64,000 bases of DNA from a bacterium (GTDB taxonomy: Bacteria; Zhuqueibacterota; Zhuqueibacteria; Residuimicrobiales; Krinioviventaceae). The notes under the pieces are model-generated. The model did no database searches, was not told the DNA's origin, and worked only from the letters and a program-made list of their open reading frames with translations. A program made the translations under genes and the position numbers. The first letter of the stretch is position 1; each line of letters opens with the position of its first letter. The DNA lies in NCBI GenBank assembly GCA_029561455.1, contig JAKQIY010000013.1, positions 1 through 64,000 of the forward strand, given 5' to 3'. Of this stretch, positions 53,211 through 62,826 are shown piece by piece.

Positions 53211-53426
53211 ATGGTAAGCGAAGAGAGATTAGTTGAGCAAAAGGTAACATATTCAATTTTTATGAATGAAAAATTTTACATCATTGAAAATGTACCTGCA
53301 CGGGTAAACCCGGAGACCGGGGAACAATATTTTACACCGGGGACTGTAGAAAAAATTCAGAATATTATTCACAGCAGCCACAAGCCTGTAAAAACGATCA
53401 AAACGCCGGTTTTTGAGTTTGTATGA
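53211..53426 (+). CDS. YgiT-like antitoxin lacking its zinc finger
   Basis: About 71 residues. EQKVTYSIFMNEKFYIIENVPARV and GEQYFTPGTVEKIQNIIH match YgiT-type antitoxins, but the usual N-terminal CPxC pair and the later CxxC are absent (the second site reads NPET). Without Zn ligands the domain may still bind the toxin through its beta core. The start at 53211 has GAAGG upstream and follows the toxin stop by one base. Confidence 0.75.
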   Translation: MVSEERLVEQKVTYSIFMNEKFYIIENVPARVNPETGEQYFTPGTVEKIQNIIHSSHKPVKTIKTPVFEFV

Positions 53427-53808
53427 AATTAACTATGTGGCAGGATTTACTCCTGCCCAATAAATGGTCAGGCTTGCCACAGGGCAGCCGCCAGGGAAGC
53501 CCATGCACAGTAATTAAATATTGTAAAATCCGATTATTTATTGACATTCATCTATAAAAGGTGTACATTTTTATTATCATTCTATTGCTTGATTAACCAA
53601 GGTCTATGGGGTTTTAAATGATGCGGGTATTCGTAATTACACGGGTTTTTATAGCTGGACATAATGTTTTTTTTCTGTTCATGTACACAGTTTCAGGATG
53701 GGGTTTAGCCACAGTAAAATTTTAGGGATAGAGCAGGGGCCCCATGCTATCGATTTACCATTAATTTTAGCAGTTTGCTTTATCCATATAATTACCGGAG
53801 GTTATTGT
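53427..53808. other. Gene-free spacer with short repeats
   Basis: Repeat-like units GGCAGGATTTACTCCTGCCC (53442 on) and GATGGGGTTTAGCC (53696 on) lie here. No credible gene; an in-frame extension of the next gene covers part but lacks a ribosome site. Confidence 0.5.
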
Positions 53809-54738
53809 ATGAAACCATTCAATTTTTTGTTTTTAGTATTGATAATACTTTTTTCAAGTTGCTCCAAAGACGATAAAAATCCGGTTAAACCCAAAGAAAC
53901 TGTAGCCGCACCAACGTTTAGTCCTGTCCCCGGAACCTATACCAGCGCGCAGAGCGTAACGATTACCTGTGCGACTACCGGTGCGGATATCTATTATACC
54001 ACCACCGGCGCTGACCCGACGACATCCTCGACCAAATACAGCGGCGCAATCACCATCAGCAGCACAACGACGCTCAAGGCGCGGGCCTACATAACAGATT
54101 GGACGGCAAGCGATGTTGGAATCGGATTATATGAGATCATTACATTTGTAACTGATATTGATGGTAATATTTATCAAATCATTAAGATTGGTAACCAATT
54201 ATGGATGGCAGAGGATTTACGGGTAACCCATTACCGCAACGGTGAACCTATACCCAATGTAACAGACAATTCACAATGGGACTATTTAACCTCCGGCGCA
54301 TACTGCTATTATGCTGATGACAGCAGCTATGCAACAACCTACGGTGCGCTGTATAACTGGTACGCAGTGAACGACACCCGCAACCTTGCCCCAACCGGCT
54401 GGCATGTGCCTACGGATAGGGAATGGCAAACCCTGGTTGATTATTTGGGAGGTGATGATGTGGCAGGCGGCAAATTAAAAGAGACAGGCACGGAGCACTG
54501 GGAGAGTCCCAACGAAGGCGCTACTAATGCCAGCGGTTTTACATCGCGGCCGGGCGGAGGCTGTCGCAGTAACGGTAGAGATTTCTGCCTTATGGGCTAC
54601 GTTGCCATCTATTGGTCGGCTACGGATGACGGTACCTATTACGCCTTGAGCCTCGAACTGGCCTATAATGATTCACATATGTCCTACTTCTCTGATAATA
54701 AGCAAAATGGGTTCTCTATTCGCCTAGTGTTAGATTGA
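53809..54738 (+). CDS. FISUMP-domain lipoprotein with chitobiase-type beta domain
   Basis: A 309-residue surface lipoprotein (lipobox LFSSC). Residues 35-95 form a chitobiase/CHB_HEX_C-like domain (APTFSPVPGTYTSAQSVTI, YYTTTGADPT). Residues 105-309 are the Fibrobacter major paralogous (FISUMP) domain: IKIGNQLWMAEDLRVTHY, GALYNWYAVND, APTGWHVPTDREWQTLVDYLGG, ATNASGF, YWSATD and SIRLV. These are envelope proteins of unknown task. GGAGG lies seven bases before the Met. Confidence 0.88.
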   Translation: MKPFNFLFLVLIILFSSCSKDDKNPVKPKETVAAPTFSPVPGTYTSAQSVTITCATTGADIYYTTTGADPTTSSTKYSGAITISSTTTLKARAYITDWTASDVGIGLYEIITFVTDIDGNIYQIIKIGNQLWMAEDLRVTHYRNGEPIPNVTDNSQWDYLTSGAYCYYADDSSYATTYGALYNWYAVNDTRNLAPTGWHVPTDREWQTLVDYLGGDDVAGGKLKETGTEHWESPNEGATNASGFTSRPGGGCRSNGRDFCLMGYVAIYWSATDDGTYYALSLELAYNDSHMSYFSDNKQNGFSIRLVLD

Positions 54739-55205
54739 CTATCCGCCGGAGGTGGATACGCCAGAGGCGCATTTGCCTATTTGATTATTTGGTCTGGCGT
54801 TGCGGCGCCCTCCCAAGATCGCACCGGGTCTCCTTACCCGGTGCGTAAATTGAAAAATGGGTTTCTAACCCATAAACGGATGTGAATTGATTGAGTGATG
54901 AAAAAATTATAACCAGGGTTGGAAACCCTGAAACATTATCCGCACCGGGATATGAATCCCGGCGCGATCATGAGCAGAACGTGCCATCTCATAATATAAA
55001 TTATTGATAAATATCGAATTAATGAATGGTGGGATAGAATCCCACCCTACTCATTTTTCGCACCGGGTTATGCATCCCGGCGCGATCTGTGAGGCAGGGC
55101 TCGTCCCCGCCCGCATCCGGTCAAGGGCATCCGTGAGGGAGGGCATCCGCGAGGGATGCCCCTACGGTGGTTGCCAACCGGGATATGCATCCCGGCGTGA
55201 TCATG
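54739..55205. repeat. Dense hairpin-repeat array between FISUMP and hyp genes
   Basis: At least four copies of the GCACCGGG hairpin: 54821-54844 (fully paired, GCACCGGGT/ACCCGGTGC), 54942-54965, 55060-55083 and 55177-55196. The last three have loop [AT]TATG[AC]AT and 3' arm CCCGGCG. Other stems: CAGGGTT/AACCCTG (54914 on), GGTGGGAT/ATCCCACC (55028 on) and a GGGCATCC/GGATGCCC unit (55141 on). No gene. Confidence 0.7.
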
Positions 55206-55212
55206 TTTATAT

Positions 55213-56274
55213 TCAGCAAATCCGCGGCAATTGCTCGCCGCTGAACATGCGGATGACCCGTTGGCCGCCAATGGCGTTGCCGGCAATGACCACAGCCTGT
55301 GTTGTATCACTCACCCGGCCGATGACCAGCGCATCATGCCCCTGTGGATGGGCATGACATATCTCCAGGCATTTTACCGTTTCGCTTTGCGGAACAAACA
55401 GAATGAACCGCCCTTCATTGGCAACATAAAGGGGATCGAGTCCCAGCAACTCGCAGGCAGCGCGGACATCTTCCCGCACCGGGATGGCATCTTCAGCAAT
55501 GTCGATCTGCTTGCGCGCGCTTGACGATATTTCCACCAGCGCGCTGGCCAGGCCGCCGCGGGTGAGGTCGCGCATACAATGCACGTTAATTCCGGCGGCG
55601 AGGATATGCTTTACAATATCATGCAGCGGCGCGCAATCGCTGCTGATTTGCGATTCGAATTCGAGTCCCTCTCGCAGCGCCATCACCGCCATGCCGTGCC
55701 GGCCAATATCGCCGCTTAATATAATAACATCACCCGTTTGCACCGCCGCCGGGCCGATAGTGAGATTGTGCTCAATAATTCCGATGCCGCTGGTGTTGAT
55801 AAACAAGCCGCTCTCGCCGCATTTTTCCACCACTTTGGTATCGCCGGTAACGATCTGCACGCCGGTTTCCTGCGCCGCCACGCGGATACTGTTGACCACG
55901 TTCCACAGGGTCTGCATGGGCAGGCCTTCCTGCAAAATAAAAGCGAGACTGATATACTGCGGCTTTGCTCCGCACATTGCCAGATCGTTGACCGTGCCGT
56001 ACACCGCCAGCTTGCCGATGTCGCCGCCGGGGAAGAACAACGGCTGAATGACATACGAATCCGTGGTGAACGCCAGCTTGCCGCCGGGACGGGGAATGAC
56101 TGCGCCGTCATGCTCGTTGGCCAGCAACGGATTAGCGAACGTCGGTTTGAACATCTTGTCCAGCAACTGTCGCGACAGTTCGCCGCCGCCGCCGTGCGCC
56201 ATGACAATGTGCGGGTAATCTTCTATGGGAATGGGACATGCGCCACATGCTGCGGCGGGATTCTCAGATTGCAT
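55213..56274 (-). CDS. hypE: Hydrogenase maturation protein HypE
   Basis: About 353 residues, an AIR-synthase-like ATPase that dehydrates the carbamoyl group on its C-terminal Cys to thiocyanate, the source of cyanide ligands for the NiFe site. It opens with [16 protein letters not shown] and ends in the diagnostic PRIC. The Met chosen follows GGAG and starts just inside the hypD end. Related to SelD but the C-terminus and neighbours identify HypE. Last gene of hypABFCDE. Confidence 0.94.
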   Translation of the reverse strand: MQSENPAAACGACPIPIEDYPHIVMAHGGGGELSRQLLDKMFKPTFANPLLANEHDGAVIPRPGGKLAFTTDSYVIQPLFFPGGDIGKLAVYGTVNDLAMCGAKPQYISLAFILQEGLPMQTLWNVVNSIRVAAQETGVQIVTGDTKVVEKCGESGLFINTSGIGIIEHNLTIGPAAVQTGDVIILSGDIGRHGMAVMALREGLEFESQISSDCAPLHDIVKHILAAGINVHCMRDLTRGGLASALVEISSSARKQIDIAEDAIPVREDVRAACELLGLDPLYVANEGRFILFVPQSETVKCLEICHAHPQGHDALVIGRVSDTTQAVVIAGNAIGGQRVIRMFSGEQLPRIC

Positions 56275-56284
56275 AGTCACTCCA

Positions 56285-57403
56285 TTAGACATGAGCTTTA
56301 TCGGATAGGGGAACGGATTGATTAGTACGATAATGGTAATAGGCCGCACATGCGCCTTCCGCCGAGACCATAGTAGCGCCGAGCGGGTGTTCCGGTGTGC
56401 ATTGTTGAGCAAATGCCGGACATTGCGGCGGTTTCTTTAATCCCTGCAAAACCAGGCCGCTGATACATATCTCCGGTTCATTGACCTGCATATTTTCCAG
56501 GGTGAACAGCTTTTCCGCATCCCAGGAACTGTATTGCGGTTTGAGTTGCAGGCCGCTTGCTGGAATAACGCCGATGCCGCGCCATTTCCTGTCCACCGGC
56601 GCAAATAGCTGGCTCATCAGGGATTGCGCCGGAATGTTGCCCTGTTCTGTCACCGAGCGGGCGTACTGATTCTCCACTCCAAAACGGCCTTCCTCTAATT
56701 GTTTGATACACAGGTATATACCCTGTACCAGGTCGAGCGGCTCGAAACCGGTAACCACAATAGGAATGTTGAATTTCTGTGCAATGGGAATGTATTCATG
56801 GAAGCCCATTACCGCGCATACATGTCCGGCAGCCAGAAAACCGCGAATACGGCAATCCGGCGCAGAGAGCAGCGCCTGCATGGCCGGCGGCACCAACACA
56901 TGCGAGACCAGCACGGAAAAGTTACGGATGTTTTCCCGCACCGCCCGGTAAACCGTCATAGCTATTGCGGGCACAGTCGTTTCAAAGCCCACCGCAAAAA
57001 AGACCACACGCTTGTCCGGATTTTTTTGCGCAATGTTTAGCGCATCCATAGGCGAATAGACAATGCGGATATCTTGTCCCGCCGCTTTGACGGCCAGCAA
57101 ATCCTGCGCGCTGCCCGGCACGCGCAGCATATCGCCAAACGAACAGAAAATGACATCCGGCTGCGCAGCAATGAGGATAGCCTTGTCGATCATTTCCAGC
57201 GGGGTAACGCAGACCGGGCAACCGGGCCCGTGGATCAACTCGACCGCATCGGCCAGGAGTTCATCGATGCCATATTTCAACAATGCGTGGGTTTGGCCGC
57301 CGCAGATCTCCATGATTGGCCACTTACGGGTTGACAGGGAGCGAATAGCGTGAATGACTTGTTTTATTGCCGCGGCATCCCGGTATTTAGCACTGTAATC
57401 CAT
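56285..57403 (-). CDS. hypD: Hydrogenase maturation protein HypD
   Basis: A 372-residue Fe-S protein that, with HypC, assembles the Fe(CN)2CO unit. EICGGQTH (about 38-45), HGPGCPVC and later cysteines bind the [4Fe-4S] cluster; [11 protein letters not shown] is also typical. It overlaps the 3' end of hypC by 17 bases. Confidence 0.95.
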   Translation of the reverse strand: MDYSAKYRDAAAIKQVIHAIRSLSTRKWPIMEICGGQTHALLKYGIDELLADAVELIHGPGCPVCVTPLEMIDKAILIAAQPDVIFCSFGDMLRVPGSAQDLLAVKAAGQDIRIVYSPMDALNIAQKNPDKRVVFFAVGFETTVPAIAMTVYRAVRENIRNFSVLVSHVLVPPAMQALLSAPDCRIRGFLAAGHVCAVMGFHEYIPIAQKFNIPIVVTGFEPLDLVQGIYLCIKQLEEGRFGVENQYARSVTEQGNIPAQSLMSQLFAPVDRKWRGIGVIPASGLQLKPQYSSWDAEKLFTLENMQVNEPEICISGLVLQGLKKPPQCPAFAQQCTPEHPLGATMVSAEGACAAYYHYRTNQSVPLSDKAHV

Positions 57404-57644
57404 CCCGCATCCCGGAATATTTGTTCATGTCCGCATAGATTTGTAATATCTCCACCGCCTCAGCTTCCTGCAATACGGCAATGGCAAAACCGGCGTGGAT
57501 ATTGACATAATCGCCAATCCGCGCTTCAGGCACGTAGCCCAGGTGCACTTCTTTAACAATACCGCCGAAATCCACTTTGCCGGTGCGATCCATTGGTTCG
57601 CCTTCCTGAATCGAGATGATTTTGCCGGGAATGGCTAAACACAT
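57387..57644 (-). CDS. hypC: Hydrogenase maturation chaperone HypC
   Basis: An 85-residue beta-barrel chaperone. It begins MCLAIPGKI; the N-terminal Cys2 and the P-G-K context are the iron-carrying site that partners with HypD. Followed by hypD by overlap. Separated from hypF upstream by 346 bp containing the MITE-like element. Confidence 0.95.
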   Translation of the reverse strand: MCLAIPGKIISIQEGEPMDRTGKVDFGGIVKEVHLGYVPEARIGDYVNIHAGFAIAVLQEAEAVEILQIYADMNKYSGMRDGLQC

Positions 57645-57723
57645 AGGTTATCTCCGTTCTTATTTTTTGCATCTCTGAGTTTTATACCTATAGATTTTTT
57701 ACTATTCTATCTATTGTATTTTG

Positions 57724-57910
57724 GGGGCTGTATCAAAAGCCTATAGTGTTGTTGTTTTCCAGAAAATTAATATACGGGAATGTGTAGCACACCTTTTCGC
57801 AAATTCCATAAAAACAAAGTGATATTCCAATGTATAGATTGAAAATTTATAGCGAATAATTTTCGCAGGTGTACTACACATTCCTGTTCTATACCTTTTA
57901 ATACAGTCCC
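57724..57910. mobile_element. MITE-like nested inverted-repeat element
   Basis: A 187-bp element without coding capacity. Outer ends GGGGCTGTATCAAAAG and CTTTTAATACAGTCCC match in 14 of 16 positions as inverted repeats. Inner arms GGAATGTGTAGCACACCT (57777-57794) and AGGTGTACTACACATTCC (57867-57884) match in 17 of 18. Such GGG-CTGT-ending inverted repeats are common on transposons. It lies between hypF and hypC. No clear target duplication is visible. Confidence 0.6.
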
Positions 57911-57917
57911 ATTATTG

Positions 57918-57985
57918 TGCGCCCTGGGGAACATCCCCGGGGCGAGCTTGTATTAAATGCAATGCATAAAGGCATTGCACTCCAT
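57918..57985. repeat. Two small hairpins downstream of hypF
   Basis: CGCCCTGGGG/CCCCGGGGCG (57920-57943) and TGCAATGC/GGCATTGCA (57958-57981). They could help end the hypABF transcript, but no T-run follows on the minus strand. Confidence 0.45.
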
Positions 57986-57990
57986 TATCT

Positions 57991-60342
57991 TTAAATTTTC
58001 GTATCCTTGTTATTTAATATATGCAGCGCCATGATCTGGCCCAGGCAGATACCGCCGTCATTAGGTGGAATTTGCCTTTGTAAAAACACTTTAAATCCCG
58101 CTTTTTTTAATAATTGTACACTCTTTTCAGTTAACAAGCGGTTTTGAAATGTACCGCCGCTTAAAACAATGGCTGACAAACCGTTATGTTGGGCTACTTT
58201 AAGGATCATATCGGCCAGGGTATTGTGAAACCGCGCCGCAATTATCGGAATGGGTATTTGGTTAATATATCCTGTAATAATTTTATTAACAAGCGGCGCC
58301 CAGTCGATGAGCAATGGTTTATTGTTTGTATTCATTAATTGATATGGATAAATACTATTTTCCCGGCGAGCCTTCCAGGCCTGCTGTTCCAGTTGCATGG
58401 CCGCCTGGCCTTCGTAATGATTGATTTGCTGAATACCGAGCAGGGATGCAGCCGCATCGAACAGGCGCCCCATACTGCTTGTTATAGGGGAATGAAGATT
58501 TTTATCCAGCATCTGTAACAGCACTTTGCGCTCCGGCCCGGTGAATGCCTGAAATGTCGGCAACAAGTCGACTTTTTCAATTGGTTCGAGATTGAGAGTA
58601 TGCAGCAAACCAAGCGCGGTCCGGCGCGGCTCTTTTGCCGCCATATCGCCGCCGGGCAGGGGAAAGGGGCGCAAGTGTGCTACCCGTTCATATCCATCCT
58701 TTGTTATTGTAATGAACTCGCTGCCCCAAATCGACCCGTCATCGCCCAGGCCGGCGCCGTCCCAGGCAATGCCCAGCAGCGGCGGCTTTAGTTTGTTTTC
58801 CGCCATGGCGGCAAGAATATGCGCTACATGATGCTGCACCGGCTGCATGTCCTTTCCGAAATGCTGCGCCTGCCGGGTGGAAACATAGTCCGGGTGTTTA
58901 TCATGTAAAACCATCTGAGGTTCAATATGGTACATGTCGGACAAATCCTGTATGGTTCTTGTAAAGGCATTATTGGCAGCGGGTGTTTCCAGATCGCCGA
59001 TATGCTGACTGATAAAGACATTTCTGCCTTTACTTAGAGCGATGGTATTTTTCAGATGCCCGCCAACCGCCAGGGCGGGAGGGGAGTCGAAATTTACGGT
59101 GACCGGCAGCGGCGCATAACCACGCGCCCGGCGTAGTATGGTCATACTGCCGGCTATTGTACGAACGATAGAATCATCTACATAGCGGACAATAGGCCGG
59201 TTATGCACCAGGAAATAATCCGCAATTCCTGCCAGCCGACTCTGAGCATCATGGTTGTCGATACAGATCGGTTCATCGCTGATATTCCCGCTGGTAGCAA
59301 CCACCGGTTTGGCGAACCCGCGCAGCAGTATGTGATGCAGGGGAGTATAGGGCAGCATGATGCCCCAAAAGGAATTACCCGGAGCAACAAAAGCGGAGAG
59401 GGGCGATATAGAAACCGGTTGCCGTCGTTTTCGTTGCAGGAGAACAATAGGCGCTTCACGGGATAACAACCATTTTCTTTCCGGTGTACTAACATGGCAA
59501 TATTCTGTTATGGATTGTAAATCCGGGAACATCATGGCAAAGGGCTTTTCATCGCGCTGTTTGGCGCGACGCAATCGCTGAATAGCCGAGTCATTGGCGG
59601 CGTCGGCCAGTAACTGAAATCCTCCCAGGCCTTTCAGGGCAATAATAGCTCCCTCTTGCAGGAAAACTAGAGTCTTTTCGATAGCGCCGGTTCGTTCGGC
59701 AATTACTTTCCCTTGTGCATCTAATAACTTTATATACGGCCCGCATTTGGGACAAGCATTGGGTTGGGCATGAAAGCGGCGGTTGCCGGGATCGTCATAC
59801 TCTTGTTGACACTCCGGGCATAAGGTGAATTCCCGCATGGTGGTATTGGGCCGGTCATAGGGAAGATTCCGAATGATCGTATAACGCGGACCGCAATGCG
59901 TACAGTTGGTAAACGGGTAAAGATACCTGCGGTCTCCAGGATCAAATATTTCCCGCCGGCAATCGGCACAGGTGGCAGTATCCGGCATGATCCAGGCGGA
60001 TTTTTCTTCGCTTTCATCGCTGGCAATGATCGTGAAACCCGATTCCAAGGTAGGCCGCCGGGCTTTTCTGCTTATTGAGTGAATGATCGCTCCGGGCGGC
60101 GGTTCATCGCGTAAGCGCAGCAAAAATGTGTTTATAGTTTGTGAATCGCCTTCTGCTTCTATAACTACGCCCTGCGAATTATTGCGAACCCAACCGGTCA
60201 GGTTCAATTCCCGGGCCAGCCGGTAGACAAATGGTCGAAAGCCGACGCCTTGTACCGCCCCATGTATACGAATTTGTTGTCTGGTTAATCCATTTGTTAA
60301 AGATATTTTTAGCGATTCTTTTTCCGTCACATTTATCCGCAC
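57991..60342 (-). CDS. hypF: Hydrogenase maturation carbamoyltransferase HypF
   Basis: A 783-residue enzyme that makes carbamoyl-adenylate and passes the carbamoyl group to HypE. Acylphosphatase domain with HGAVQGVGFRPFVYRLA (residues 28-45). Two zinc fingers CADC...CTHC and CPEC...CPKC. YrdC-like domain (210-400) and a Kae1-like domain whose HHVAH metal site is at about 505. Starts with GTG directly after the hypB stop. Confidence 0.95.
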   Translation of the reverse strand: MRINVTEKESLKISLTNGLTRQQIRIHGAVQGVGFRPFVYRLARELNLTGWVRNNSQGVVIEAEGDSQTINTFLLRLRDEPPPGAIIHSISRKARRPTLESGFTIIASDESEEKSAWIMPDTATCADCRREIFDPGDRRYLYPFTNCTHCGPRYTIIRNLPYDRPNTTMREFTLCPECQQEYDDPGNRRFHAQPNACPKCGPYIKLLDAQGKVIAERTGAIEKTLVFLQEGAIIALKGLGGFQLLADAANDSAIQRLRRAKQRDEKPFAMMFPDLQSITEYCHVSTPERKWLLSREAPIVLLQRKRRQPVSISPLSAFVAPGNSFWGIMLPYTPLHHILLRGFAKPVVATSGNISDEPICIDNHDAQSRLAGIADYFLVHNRPIVRYVDDSIVRTIAGSMTILRRARGYAPLPVTVNFDSPPALAVGGHLKNTIALSKGRNVFISQHIGDLETPAANNAFTRTIQDLSDMYHIEPQMVLHDKHPDYVSTRQAQHFGKDMQPVQHHVAHILAAMAENKLKPPLLGIAWDGAGLGDDGSIWGSEFITITKDGYERVAHLRPFPLPGGDMAAKEPRRTALGLLHTLNLEPIEKVDLLPTFQAFTGPERKVLLQMLDKNLHSPITSSMGRLFDAAASLLGIQQINHYEGQAAMQLEQQAWKARRENSIYPYQLMNTNNKPLLIDWAPLVNKIITGYINQIPIPIIAARFHNTLADMILKVAQHNGLSAIVLSGGTFQNRLLTEKSVQLLKKAGFKVFLQRQIPPNDGGICLGQIMALHILNNKDTKI

Positions 60343-60990
60343 TTATTTATAGAGTTGGCTTTTAAACCAGGCGCTTAATTCCTGCATTCCTGTCCCGGTT
60401 TTAGCTGAAACAGTAAAAAATTGCAAATCCGGGTTGATTTGCAGAGCATTCCTTTTTACTGTTTCAATATTGAAATCAGTCCACGGCAGTAAATCCATTT
60501 TATTAATGATACATACCCGCGCAGCGCGAAACATGGTGGTGTATTTAAGAGGTTTATCGTCTCCCTCAGTCGTACTGATGATGACGATTTTTTTCTGTTC
60601 ACCCAGATCATAACCGGCGGGACAGACCAGGTTGCCGACGTTTTCGATAAATAACAGGCGGATAGTGTCCAAATCCAGGTTGGTCAGCGCATCGCGTACC
60701 AGGCCGGCATCGAGGTGACAGCCGCCATTGGTGACAATCTGCACTACCGGAACATTGAGCGCAGCAATACGTTGCGCATCACGGTCGGTTTGCAGGTCGC
60801 CTTCCACAACGCCACAGCGGCTTTCCGCCAGCATTGGCAGCAGCTTTTCTAACAAAGTCGTTTTACCCGAACCCGGCGAGCTGAGCAGGTTAAAAACCGT
60901 TATATGTTTTTCAGCAAACAACTGGCGGTTTTGCGTCGCTAGTTGATCGTTCTTTTCCAGTATTTTACGTTCCACGGTAATGACCGGCAT
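60343..60990 (-). CDS. hypB: Nickel-insertion GTPase HypB
   Basis: A 215-residue SIMIBI GTPase. P-loop SSPGSGKTTLLEK (about 37-49), EGDLQTDRDA, the metal-binding NGGCHLDAGLV and the guanine-specific NKMD. It lacks the His-rich N-terminal nickel store seen in some homologues, so nickel comes by another route or through HypA. Overlaps hypA by one base (TAATG). Confidence 0.95.
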   Translation of the reverse strand: MPVITVERKILEKNDQLATQNRQLFAEKHITVFNLLSSPGSGKTTLLEKLLPMLAESRCGVVEGDLQTDRDAQRIAALNVPVVQIVTNGGCHLDAGLVRDALTNLDLDTIRLLFIENVGNLVCPAGYDLGEQKKIVIISTTEGDDKPLKYTTMFRAARVCIINKMDLLPWTDFNIETVKRNALQINPDLQFFTVSAKTGTGMQELSAWFKSQLYK

Positions 60991-61331
60991 TAATCCACCT
61001 CAATTTCTTTTATATATAATTCATTTCCTGAAATTAAATCAATATCTGATTGACCGCAAAAGGGACAGACAAAGGTAAACTCCTGAACTGCAAACGGTTT
61101 ATAACAGGTACGGCATTGCGCCTGCACCGGAATAATGGTAATAACCAGTCTGGAGTTCTGTAAAGCTGTGTTTTCGGTGAGAGCGCGGTAGGCAAAGTTT
61201 AGCGATTCCGGCAAAACCGCTGTCAATTCGCCGATCATAACCCTCACCTGCCTGACCTCAACTGCGGGACGATTCCGCATGGTATCATTGATGATGTTTA
61301 TAATCTCTGTTGCGATCCCGGTTTCGTGCAT
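60990..61331 (-). CDS. hypA: Nickel metallochaperone HypA
   Basis: A 113-residue chaperone. The start MHETG supplies His2 and the amino-terminal nickel site. Zinc is bound by CRTC and CPFC (near residues 74 and 90). I place the start 48 bases inside the longest frame because His2 is essential in the family. First gene of the hypABFCDE cluster. Confidence 0.94.
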   Translation of the reverse strand: MHETGIATEIINIINDTMRNRPAVEVRQVRVMIGELTAVLPESLNFAYRALTENTALQNSRLVITIIPVQAQCRTCYKPFAVQEFTFVCPFCGQSDIDLISGNELYIKEIEVD

Positions 61332-61588
61332 AGACCAATCTCTAGATTGTTTTACCGTTTTGTAGCAAAGCGTACCCATTCTGGAGAAAGAAGGGAGGAT
61401 ATTGTTATCGGTAAGTCCATATCATTGCGCGGCGCAGGAATCCATGGAATACGCTTTTATGACAAGCTAAAGTAATACACAAATAGAATCATGTCAATAG
61501 AAAAATTGATAATTATTATAATAGCCAATCTATTATAAATTGCGTAATTTAACATGTTAAAACAAATAGACATTTTTTAAATTACTGC

Positions 61589-61600
61589 AAAAACGTTTTT
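61589..61600. promoter_or_regulatory. AT-rich LacI-type half-palindrome
   Basis: AAAAACGTTTTT, a perfect 12-bp palindrome with the central CG typical of LacI-family sites, in the divergent hypA-lacI spacer (61332-61790). It may be a second weak site. Confidence 0.3.
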
Positions 61601-61706
61601 AAAGAAATCAGTTAAATCAAGAAAACCGGAATCATCTTTATACTGCCATTCATTTAAACCGGTAAAGTGAAAATAAAAAAATAGTTACAAAATCTGCATT
61701 TTTCGC

Positions 61707-61766
61707 TTGACAAAGAGTAAAAAAATTCATACACTTAATTGCAATCGTTTGCGGTAACGATTGCAA
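61707..61766 (+). promoter_or_regulatory. lacI promoter with overlapping operator
   Basis: A consensus -35 TTGACA (61707-61712), a 17-bp spacer and -10 TACACT (61730-61735). Directly after it lies an inverted repeat: TTGCAATCGTT (61739-61749), six bases TGCGGT, AACGATTGCAA (61756-61766), perfect over 11 bp per arm. It would cover the transcription start, so the repressor probably controls its own gene and the receptor behind it. It shares CGTTTGCGG and CGGTAACG with the 8452-8473 site. Confidence 0.7.
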
Positions 61767-61790
61767 CTTTGCACTTTAATCGAGCGGCTA

Positions 61791-62810
61791 GTGACTCAAT
61801 CGACCATTAAAGATATTGCCAGAGAATTGGGCATTTCGCCTTCTACGGTATCACGTGCACTCAGCGACCATCCTGATATTAGCATTAATACCAAGAAAAA
61901 GGTGCGGGAATGGGCGGAGAAGTTAAGTTACCAACCTAATTCCATGGCGCAAAACCTGAAAAAGAAATCTTCAAATATTATCGGGGTCATTGTACCGCAG
62001 GTTAAGCATTTTTTCTTTGCCGCAATAATGGGAGGTATTACCGATATTGCTTATGATGCCGGTTATACCGTTATGATCTGCCAATCCAATGAAAATATGC
62101 AGCGGGAGATCATTAATACCAATGCCCTTATTTCACACCGTGTTGCCGGACTGCTGATATCCGTTTCACAATATACCACAAATTATGAGCATTTTATCCA
62201 GGTGCAGCAGCGCGGTATACCCATTGTATTTTTTGACCGCACCTGTGAAGAAATGAAAGCCAGCCGGGTTGTGGTTAACGATTATGGCGGCGCTTTTAGC
62301 GCTGTACAGTATCTCATAAAATGCGGGTATAAACGTATTGCCCATCTGGCCGGTCCGGAACATTTAGCGATCAGTAAACATCGTTTTGATGGTTATTGTG
62401 ATGCCCTGAAAGCTGGTCATATCACGTTTGATAAAAGACTGGTTGTTTTCGGCGGCCTGAACGAGGAAGACGGTGTTACCGGTTATAATAGTTTATTGGA
62501 ACAAGCCGATGCGCCCGAAGCCATATTCTGCGTTACCGATCCTGTGGCAATCGGCGCATTCAGCCGCATTCGCGAAGATGGTTTTAAAATACCCGATGAT
62601 ATTGCCCTTGTCGGATTTAGCGACAATCCTACAGTTTCTCTTATTGATCCACCATTAACAACTGTCCGGCAGCCGGCTTATGATATTGGAAAAACCGCCG
62701 CTGCTCTTTTACTGGAACAGATTCATTTAAAAAGTAAAAAATTTTCATCAAAAACAATTACACTTGAAACAGAACTCATAATTCGAAAATCAACAAGGTT
62801 GATAGCTTAG
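61791..62810 (+). CDS. LacI-family transcriptional repressor
   Basis: A 339-residue regulator. The DNA-binding helix-turn-helix is STIKDIARELGISPSTVSRALSDHPDIS, with the hinge helix SYQPNSMAQNLKKK. The effector-binding domain has the periplasmic-binding-protein fold (IIGVIVPQ..., GCDALKAGH-type region, FCVTDPVAIGAF, GFSDNPTVSL and TTVRQPAYDIGKTAA). I use the GTG at 61791; a TTG 30 bases upstream lies inside the operator. Probably controls sugar-uptake genes including the next receptor. Confidence 0.9.
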   Translation: MTQSTIKDIARELGISPSTVSRALSDHPDISINTKKKVREWAEKLSYQPNSMAQNLKKKSSNIIGVIVPQVKHFFFAAIMGGITDIAYDAGYTVMICQSNENMQREIINTNALISHRVAGLLISVSQYTTNYEHFIQVQQRGIPIVFFDRTCEEMKASRVVVNDYGGAFSAVQYLIKCGYKRIAHLAGPEHLAISKHRFDGYCDALKAGHITFDKRLVVFGGLNEEDGVTGYNSLLEQADAPEAIFCVTDPVAIGAFSRIREDGFKIPDDIALVGFSDNPTVSLIDPPLTTVRQPAYDIGKTAAALLLEQIHLKSKKFSSKTITLETELIIRKSTRLIA

Positions 62811-62826
62811 CAAAGGAGGGCTATTG

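Noticed and set aside
54739-55205. CRISPR array
   Set aside because: The repeats are palindromic, irregularly spaced and unequal, with no spacers of fixed length and no cas gene.
55213-56274. selD (selenophosphate synthetase), considered because of the tRNA-Sec
   Set aside because: The C-terminal PRIC and position after hypD identify hypE, a relative of SelD.
55738-56325. 195-codon plus-strand open frame
   Set aside because: Shadow of hypE/hypD on the opposite strand.
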